Under the pieces are notes generated by a model that was given only the letters and a program-made list of their open reading frames with translations, was not told the DNA's origin and did no database searches. Below are positions 1 through 4,685 of a stretch of 7,839 nt of DNA, in pieces. The DNA is from Pedobacter sp. (GTDB lineage: Bacteria > Bacteroidota > Bacteroidia > Sphingobacteriales > Sphingobacteriaceae), in contig SEDG01000225.1 in assembly GCA_004295885.1 (NCBI GenBank), forward strand, positions 1 through 7,839, in the 5' to 3' direction. Each line of letters begins with the position of its first letter. The first letter of the stretch is position 1. The translations under genes and the position numbers were made by a program.

Positions 1-611
1 TCAGTTTCCTTCATTAATGGAAAAGTTGCTAAAGAAAGCATATTACCTTTTTCATCTTCTTCACCGATATTCATTAACGCAACTTTCGGATTTTCTATCT
101 GCATGATATGCTCAGCATACATACTTCCTAGAGCACCAAATTGCAATAAAATCTCTGGTTTACAATCTGCATTGGCACCAACGTCTAACATCAATCCTGT
201 TCCGCCTTTTAATTTAGGAACAATGGTTGATAGACATGGACGAATAATTCCTGGAACTGTTTTTACGCTAAAAACCGCACCAACAAGCATAGCGCCAGAG
301 TTTCCTGCGCTTGCAAATGAATCAATTTTGCCTTCCTTTAATAATTGGAAGCCAACTGCAATACTTGAGTTTGGTTTTTGAAGAATGGCTTTTGTTGGGT
401 GTTCACCCATACCAATTACTTCATCAGTGTGTACATATTCAAAGTGATCCGGATTGAATCCATTCTCTGAAAGTAGAGGTTTAATCTGCTGGGTATCGCC
501 AATAAGCACCAAGTGCTGATCGGGAGTTAGGGATTGATGAGCCGCTATTGCCCCCAAAACGTTCGCTTTGGGAGCATAGTCTCCGCCCATAATATCGAGA
601 CCTATTTTCAT
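1..611 (-). CDS. plsX: Phosphate acyltransferase PlsX, N-terminal ~203 residues (3' end beyond the window)
   Basis: PlsX makes acyl-phosphate from acyl-ACP and inorganic phosphate, the first step of the PlsX/PlsY route to lysophosphatidic acid; it is a peripheral membrane enzyme. The frame is open from the ATG at 609-611 to the left edge. Visible family signatures are the N-terminal MKIGLDIMGGDYAP, the VIGMGEHPTKAI-QKPNSS stretch (about residues 67-84), the SAGNSGAMLVGA loop, a GTGLMLDVGANADCKPE motif, and NIGEEDEKGN near the edge. The family is usually 310-340 residues, so roughly 60-65% is present. It is the third gene of the DUF177-rpmF-plsX operon, 95 bp after rpmF. That gap (612-706) holds no promoter I trust, only an AT-only hairpin (693-698 with 703-708) overlapping the rpmF stop. 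fabH commonly comes next in such operons but is out of view. Nothing looks damaged. Confidence 0.96.
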   Translation of the reverse strand, partial: MKIGLDIMGGDYAPKANVLGAIAAHQSLTPDQHLVLIGDTQQIKPLLSENGFNPDHFEYVHTDEVIGMGEHPTKAILQKPNSSIAVGFQLLKEGKIDSFASAGNSGAMLVGAVFSVKTVPGIIRPCLSTIVPKLKGGTGLMLDVGANADCKPEILLQFGALGSMYAEHIMQIENPKVALMNIGEEDEKGNMLSLATFPLMKET

Positions 612-706
612 AGTAAAAATCTTTTGTGTGTAAGCAAAGCGCTAATTAATTCCAACAATCTAAGTTAAACTTAAACCAATGGAAAACACAAAAATTTTTC
701 AGAAAA

Positions 707-898
707 TTAACCTATTGAAGTGTTTTCTATAACTAATTTACCGTTGTAGTACAAGTTACCATCAACATTGTAAGCTGTATGAGGAACGTGTATAGCACCA
801 GTAGTTTGGCATGTAGCCAAAGAAGGAGCCACAGCTTTGTAGTGAGTTCTTCTTTTATCTCTTCTTTGTTTAGAAATCTTGCGTTTTGGATGTGCCAT
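707..898 (-). CDS. rpmF: 50S ribosomal protein L32 (cysteine-poor, zinc-independent form)
   Basis: This is a 63-residue structural protein of the large ribosomal subunit. The N-terminus MAHPKRKISKQRRDKRRTHYK is the standard basic L32 leader (MAxPKRK...RR), followed by AVAPSLATC and a C-terminal NGKLVIE block. Many bacterial L32 proteins carry a CxxC...CxxC zinc ribbon. Here only Cys30 remains: the first pair reads CQTT and the second pair is replaced by residues around YNVD (43-46), so zinc cannot be bound in the usual way. From memory, related Bacteroidota have the same form, so this is probably normal for the lineage. The start lies 15 bp after the DUF177 stop, and the three-gene order DUF177-rpmF-plsX is widely conserved, so the genes are almost certainly cotranscribed. 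Confidence 0.97.
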   Translation of the reverse strand: MAHPKRKISKQRRDKRRTHYKAVAPSLATCQTTGAIHVPHTAYNVDGNLYYNGKLVIENTSIG

Positions 899-913
899 TG
901 TCTTGTTTAATTA

Positions 914-1447
914 TTATTTTAATTTTTTTAATGCAGCCCAACGAGGGTCGTCATTTTGTTCTTCTTCTTGTTCTGCCGATCCGCTTGCCAATTTCTCTAG
1001 TTTTGCAATCATTTCTGGATCGCATTTTACAGTTTGGCCAACTTGCTGGCAGGTATTTATATAAGGAACCGAAACATTGATTAATTCGTAAATTATTTCC
1101 GAAACATCAAGCGCACTTTCCTTTTTATTCAGCATGATGATTTCTAAATCATCACTTTCTAAATCGTCTTCTGCAAACTTGACAATTTGCCTTTCAGTTA
1201 TATCAATCGGTTGGGCGAACTCAGCTAAACATTTATCACAATTCAATTGAATGGTTCCAAAGATATGGAAATTCAAAATCAACATTGTTTCCTGTTTATC
1301 TAATTCAACTTCAACTTTGAGCGCTCCATTTTTAACTAAAGAGTACTCAAATGCATCAAAGAAGCTTTTATCAATATCAAATTCGAATTGATGTTTGCCC
1401 AATTTTAAGCCAGTAAACGGGATTGAAAATTGTTTTAATGCCTTCAA
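914..1447 (-). CDS. yceD: DUF177 / YceD family protein, TTG start
   Basis: This 177-residue cytosolic protein belongs to the DUF177 (YceD) family, which is nearly always encoded next to rpmF and has been linked to 23S rRNA/large-subunit assembly. Supporting features are a beta-rich N-terminal half, the CDKC pair at residues 70-73 (the family CxxCL site), an LDVSEIIYELINVSVP segment at 113-128, a second cysteine pair at 133 and 142, an acidic stretch 159-167, and the C-terminal DDPRWAALKKLK signature. The start codon is TTG (1445-1447): an in-frame TAG lies three codons upstream, the next internal ATG is at residue 55, and conserved-looking sequence begins at once, so no ATG alternative exists. 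A Bacteroidota promoter sits 22 bp upstream and makes this the first gene of the operon. Confidence 0.93.
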   Translation of the reverse strand: MKALKQFSIPFTGLKLGKHQFEFDIDKSFFDAFEYSLVKNGALKVEVELDKQETMLILNFHIFGTIQLNCDKCLAEFAQPIDITERQIVKFAEDDLESDDLEIIMLNKKESALDVSEIIYELINVSVPYINTCQQVGQTVKCDPEMIAKLEKLASGSAEQEEEQNDDPRWAALKKLK

Positions 1448-1468
1448 TTGTAACTAAATTTTAGCCTG

Positions 1469-1499
1469 CAAAGGTAGGAAATATATTTATAAAATGAAA
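1469..1499 (-). promoter_or_regulatory. Promoter of the DUF177-rpmF-plsX operon
   Basis: On the minus strand, TACCTTTG (1469-1476) matches the Bacteroidota -7 consensus TAnnTTTG exactly. Nineteen bases upstream is TTTC (1496-1499), a one-mismatch version of the -33 TTTG element. Transcription should begin about 5-6 bases downstream, near 1463, leaving a leader of only about 16 nt before the TTG start at 1447. The very short leader supports that start. The assignment rests on consensus and spacing only. Confidence 0.72.
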
Positions 1500-1598
1500 T
1501 ATTTTTACAAAATGATTTTAGAAAATAATAGCCGCTGATTAGCAGATTTAGGTTCTGTAATTTTAATTAGCTGCAAAAGGCATTACATTCATTAAATC

Positions 1599-1630
1599 TA
1601 TGTTTGCTATGTGCCTATGTGGTTAATGAT
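1599..1630. repeat. Probable interspersed-repeat fragment (ctatgtg-cctatgtggtt type)
   Basis: The stretch contains ctatgtttg followed by ctatgtgcctatgtggtt, with the word ctatgt/ctatgtg recurring at short intervals and no coding potential. Sequence of this type is, from memory, a common dispersed intergenic repeat in Pedobacter and related genomes. Only one copy is in the window, so the dispersed nature cannot be shown here. Confidence 0.35.
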
Positions 1631-1650
1631 TTGAAAAACAATGTCATTGC

Positions 1651-1860
1651 TTTTCGCTTTCTGCAGTCCTTCTTTCCGCTTTACTTCGTCCCGATGAAGA
1701 ATAGGGCCTCGTGCTCGCTTCAATAAGGTTTAGTTAACAAAGGAAGTGGTTCTTAGGGAAATCGCTTGCCATTCATCGTTAAAATCAGAAATGATACTGC
1801 TTCGGGAGGTGAAGAATCGATCTCCAAAGGCTCGGAGTAGGCTTTCGTAATGACGATTAG
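1651..1860. repeat. Spacer with degenerate repeat-like sequence, no gene
   Basis: Most of the 453-bp gap between the sulfurtransferase and DUF177 lies here. I find no convincing reading frame or RNA gene. The text has a different texture from the AT-rich flanks: it is richer in G+C and full of cttcg/gctt/cgatgaa words, with imperfect inverted elements such as cccgatgaagaataggg (1690-1706) and ggag...ctcc around 1805-1824. It looks like a decayed intergenic repeat rather than a remnant gene. From 1500 to 1598 the spacer is plain AT-rich DNA with nothing recognisable. Confidence 0.35.
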
Positions 1861-1878
1861 TTTCGGAAACTTTGCGTT

Positions 1879-1914
1879 CCCTTCTCCTCAAGGAGAGCGG
1901 TTAGGGGTGAGGTG
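1879..1914. repeat. Interspersed hairpin repeat overlapping the 3' end of the sulfurtransferase gene
   Basis: The sequence reads ttctcctcaaggagagcgg then ttaggggtgaggtg. TCTCCT (1883-1888) and AGGAGA (1891-1896) form an inverted repeat, followed by the ggttaggggtgaggt tail. This combination is, from memory, a frequent dispersed element in Bacteroidota genomes. Bases 1901-1914 also encode the last residues and stop (APHP-stop) of the sulfurtransferase. The hairpin has no T-tract on either strand, so I do not call it an intrinsic terminator. Confidence 0.5.
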
Positions 1915-2740
1915 CCAAAACCATATCCTTCTCATTCCTGCTCCATTCGCTCCAAGAGCCAACATATAATTTCGGAATTTCTAAGCCTGCATAATCCATT
2001 GCCAATAATAAATGGCAAGCGGTTACGCCAGAACCGCAATGCACAATCAGGTTTTCTGATTTTACGTCTTCTAATGCCGTTTCTAAAACTTTTCTTAGCA
2101 CTTTAGGATTAAAGAAAAACCCATTCTCATCTAAACTATTTGTAAAAGGAATATTTATAGCATTAGGAATATGACCTGCAATTAAATCGATAGGTTCGGT
2201 TAAACCTGCAAAACGATTGGCATCTCTAACATCTACAATGGTTTGATTACCTGTTTTGCTTGCTATTTCTACTTCATTGATATCAGCCAAAGGCAAATTC
2301 CAGTTCGTGATTTTATATTGTCCCACAGATTTTGGAATCTCGTCGTTAGCGTTAGTTGCAAATCCAGCTTTAATTGCAGCATCAAAACCACCATTTAAAA
2401 CTTGAACTTTTGTATGTCCAATTGCTTTCAACATCCACCAAAAACGAGCAGCTGCATTACCGCCATTTTTATCATCATAGATTATAACATGTGTATCTTC
2501 ATCGATTCCAAACTGCTGTAAAACTGCTGCAAAATTTGCAAGGCTAGGCAATGGGTGTCTTCCGCCTATGGCGAAATCTTTGATATTTGCTAAATCGGTA
2601 TTTAAGTCAATATATAGTGCGCCAGCTAAATGATTTTCATCGTATCTCGCTTTCGAACCTGCACTCGCATCAATTAAAACATATTCATCTTGATTCAAAG
2701 TAAGTAGCTCTGAAGGCTGTATAATCGGAGATAATTTCAT
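1901..2740 (-). CDS. sseA: Two-domain rhodanese, 3-mercaptopyruvate sulfurtransferase type
   Basis: The 279-residue protein has two tandem rhodanese domains, about residues 8-125 and 155-272, the usual length for the SseA/TST family. The N-terminal domain is the inactive one; the C-terminal domain carries the catalytic loop CGSGVTA with Cys235, which takes up sulfane sulfur as a persulfide. CGSGVTA is typical of 3-mercaptopyruvate sulfurtransferases, while thiosulfate enzymes usually have CRKGVTA, so mercaptopyruvate is the likelier donor. DVRDANRFAG (170-179) and YVGSWSEWS (259-267) are further family motifs. No signal peptide is seen, so it is probably cytosolic. The ATG at 2738-2740 lies 6 bp after the stop of the GLPGLI-like gene, implying cotranscription. 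The last codons (APHP-stop) come from repeat-like sequence and may not be original. Why it travels with two secreted proteins is not clear from sequence. Confidence 0.92.
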   Translation of the reverse strand: MKLSPIIQPSELLTLNQDEYVLIDASAGSKARYDENHLAGALYIDLNTDLANIKDFAIGGRHPLPSLANFAAVLQQFGIDEDTHVIIYDDKNGGNAAARFWWMLKAIGHTKVQVLNGGFDAAIKAGFATNANDEIPKSVGQYKITNWNLPLADINEVEIASKTGNQTIVDVRDANRFAGLTEPIDLIAGHIPNAINIPFTNSLDENGFFFNPKVLRKVLETALEDVKSENLIVHCGSGVTACHLLLAMDYAGLEIPKLYVGSWSEWSRNEKDMVLAPHP

Positions 2741-2746
2741 GGTAAG

Positions 2747-3532
2747 TTAATTTTTTAAACTAATTGATTTTGTTGTGTAAGACATCATCATTCCTTTAAA
2801 GAACGAGGTCTCTTGGGTAATTTCTAATGGGTAATATTTTTCTAAAATCTCTTTGTCCCTGCAAATGGGGTGAAAAAGAGATTGAATTTTTTCCGTGACC
2901 CAAAATTCAGTTGTGTTAACTTGGTCAACGCCCAAAATACCTAAAATATCTACACCATCGATTTCCTCAACATCACTAAAATCAACCTTAAATTTATAAA
3001 TAACTTTGAAACAATTGTAGCCATTAATTACTCTTCGTTCATTTCTGAATTCTTGAATGCTAACGTCTTTGTTCTTGCTGAAGGCAAAATCTTCAGGACT
3101 AGTAAAAGTTTTTGAGACATCTTTTTTTGATTGTGTAACAAATGTTGATTGGCTGACATTAATGATTGTCGAATCGCCTATCAAAGTATCTGCATTTGTA
3201 ATGTAGCTCTTAATCAGCGTATCCAAATAAACCTGATGGTAATCAAAATCTTCAACTTTAAAAGGTTCATCTTTCATTTCAGATTTTACTTTTATTAAAA
3301 ATGCTGAATCAACAATTGCCGAATCATACATTCCATTAAATGTCGAAAATAATGCTTCAACCAACTTGTCGCGTTTTTGATTTATTGCAGTCTCAAATGC
3401 TTGTTGGTCTTTAATAATGGTTTTAGAAGAAAAGTGGATTTCTCCTTTTTTCGGATGAATAACTAACTTCTGAGCTAACGATGCGTTAATAATTAGTATT
3501 AAACAGAAAAAAGAGAATATCGATCTAAGCAT
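2747..3532 (-). CDS. Secreted GLPGLI-like protein of unknown function
   Basis: The 261-residue product starts with a clear signal peptide (MLRSIFSFFCLILIINASLA, probable cleavage after Ala20) and is expected in the periplasm or outer membrane. The middle is beta-rich and hydrophilic. The C-terminal third shows the pattern of the GLPGLI/DUF4412 superfamily: INGYNCFKVIYKF (169-181), then TEFWVTEKI (208-216), then HPICRDKEILEKYYPLEI (221-238), corresponding to the usual GY-C-KA, aWyT and GLPGLI blocks, though the literal GLPGLI sequence is missing. Function of the family is unknown. The gene is 54 bp downstream of the DUF4412 gene and 6 bp upstream of the sulfurtransferase. The upstream gap has TAAGCTTTG, one base too long for a -7 element, so I call no separate promoter. 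Family assignment is tentative; the secreted nature is solid. Confidence 0.75.
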   Translation of the reverse strand: MLRSIFSFFCLILIINASLAQKLVIHPKKGEIHFSSKTIIKDQQAFETAINQKRDKLVEALFSTFNGMYDSAIVDSAFLIKVKSEMKDEPFKVEDFDYHQVYLDTLIKSYITNADTLIGDSTIINVSQSTFVTQSKKDVSKTFTSPEDFAFSKNKDVSIQEFRNERRVINGYNCFKVIYKFKVDFSDVEEIDGVDILGILGVDQVNTTEFWVTEKIQSLFHPICRDKEILEKYYPLEITQETSFFKGMMMSYTTKSISLKN

Positions 3533-3586
3533 TGTAAGTAATTAATTTAGAAGTCTTTAAAACAAAGCTTATGCCAATAATGTCTA

Positions 3587-4312
3587 TTAATGTTTTAGCT
3601 GCTGTTCTTTCATCATCTTCATCATTAGCTCTTTCTTTTGCTCAAGCGTCATATTTTTCATTTTCTCAGGGTCGAGCGTAACGCTACTTTTTTTGTAACC
3701 AGCAGGTAAGGTAAATAAGCTGTTGCTAAGCATTTTAGATTCATATTTAGTCAGCTGCATGGTAACAGTTTTAGCTTTGGCACCAGGTGTTAGAAAAACA
3801 ACTTTTGCCATCATTCCAGTTACACCTTTACTTTTTAATTCATTCATTACCTTTTGGCTGCCCCATTCACTATTTCCGCTAATAGGAGAATCAAACGATG
3901 GTAAATCTTTAGTGAACCAAGCATCCCAAGATTTTCCATCCGCTGTCATTTTAACGTGCGTACAATTGTAATTGCCAACTTTTTCTTTACCTAAGATTTT
4001 AATGGCCACATCTTTAATTGCCGCTTTCGGATTAACTTTAACCTCTGTATAAGTTTTTGTTAATGAATTAAACACATATGCAACATTCGGACTGCTTTTT
4101 AGCATCAATGTTGTAGTACTCATTTGCTTGCCACCCATGCTCATAGTGGTTTCGGTTCGTAGATTCCCATTTTTACCATACATTTTACTGTTAACTGGGG
4201 TATTGGTAATTCCAGTCATTTGGTATTCGACATAAATATCTGCCGAGTGGACAACTGGAGCGCAAATGAATAGAGGTAATAAGCTGGTCAAGAAAAGTAA
4301 TGAAATTTTCAT
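3587..4312 (-). CDS. DUF4412 family secreted protein with Met/Lys-rich tail
   Basis: The 241-residue protein has a signal peptide (residues 1-24, cleavage probably after HSA) and should be periplasmic or outer-membrane associated. The DUF4412 pattern is visible: a beta-rich N-terminal half (DIYVEYQMTG, MYGKNGNLRTET), then EKVGNYNCTHVKM (110-122), WDAWFTKDLP (129-138), and SLFTLPAGYKKS (198-209) near the end. The last ~28 residues form a charged, methionine-rich helix (MKNMTLEQKKELMMKMMKEQ in part). The function of DUF4412 is unknown. Blocks around GNYNC and AWFTKDL correspond to GYNC and EFWVTEKI in the next gene, so the two neighbours are probably distant relatives of one fold. A good promoter lies about 70 bp upstream, making this the first gene of a likely DUF4412-GLPGLI-sulfurtransferase unit. 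The ATG at 4310-4312 places the signal peptide correctly. Confidence 0.85.
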   Translation of the reverse strand: MKISLLFLTSLLPLFICAPVVHSADIYVEYQMTGITNTPVNSKMYGKNGNLRTETTMSMGGKQMSTTTLMLKSSPNVAYVFNSLTKTYTEVKVNPKAAIKDVAIKILGKEKVGNYNCTHVKMTADGKSWDAWFTKDLPSFDSPISGNSEWGSQKVMNELKSKGVTGMMAKVVFLTPGAKAKTVTMQLTKYESKMLSNSLFTLPAGYKKSSVTLDPEKMKNMTLEQKKELMMKMMKEQQLKH

Positions 4313-4381
4313 ATGGTAGTTGGTTAAGGTTTTTTAAAGTTGAGGATTATTTCCAATAAAAACGAGCCATTTGTTGGTATA

Positions 4382-4410
4382 CAAATTTATTGGAAGGCTA
4401 TTTTAAACAA
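4382..4410 (-). promoter_or_regulatory. Promoter upstream of the DUF4412 gene
   Basis: On the minus strand TAAATTTG (4382-4389) fits the TAnnTTTG -7 consensus and TTG (4408-4410) lies 18 bases upstream as a -33 element. The predicted transcript would start near 4376 and have a leader of about 65 nt. It would drive the DUF4412, GLPGLI-like and sulfurtransferase genes. The call is by consensus only. Confidence 0.62.
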
Positions 4411-4427
4411 TTGGTGGTAAAATATTA

Positions 4428-4685
4428 TTATAAGATCATTAAACTGCCAGAGATGGCTTTTTCACTATCAATATCAATTACATAATAGTAAACACCTGGG
4501 CTGCACTTAACATTTTTATAGGCTCCGTTCCATGGCTTACTATAACCGACAGAGTGGAATATTTTCACGCCAAATCTATTGTAAATTTGTATTCTGCTTT
4601 TCGGAAAGTATTTTAACTCATCTATAACCCAAAAATCGTTAATTCCATCATCATTTGGACTAAATGCATTTGATCCTGTGAAATA
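4428..4685 (-). pseudogene. Detached T9SS type-B sorting domain (CHU_C / gliding-motility C-terminal domain) of the upstream NHL protein
   Basis: In the -1 frame relative to the NHL gene, 85 codons run to a TAATAA double stop at 4425-4430. They encode a complete C-terminal sorting domain: GSNAFSPNDDGINDFW, then IQIYNRFGVKIF, GYSKPWNGAYKN, PGVYYYVIDID and a final SGSLMIL. This domain directs proteins through the type IX secretion system to the cell surface. No start codon or ribosome site precedes it, so it is not an independent gene. It belongs to the NHL protein: adding one T to the T5 run at 4685-4689 joins both frames into a single 681-residue protein. This could be a real frameshift mutation or a homopolymer sequencing error. 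Confidence 0.88.

Noticed and set aside
103..381. Plus-strand open frame of 92 codons
   Set aside because: It is antisense to plsX, whose motifs are unmistakable on the minus strand; the predicted peptide has no recognisable family.
879..1080. Two overlapping plus-strand open frames of about 60 codons
   Set aside because: They lie antisense to the end of DUF177 and the start of rpmF and show no family features.
1881..1898. Intrinsic terminator after the sulfurtransferase gene
   Set aside because: The TCTCCT/AGGAGA hairpin has no T-tract on either side, and it belongs to a repeat-like element.
3545..3570. Separate promoter for the GLPGLI-like gene
   Set aside because: The minus-strand TAAGCTTTG has three instead of two bases between TA and TTTG and no convincing -33 element.
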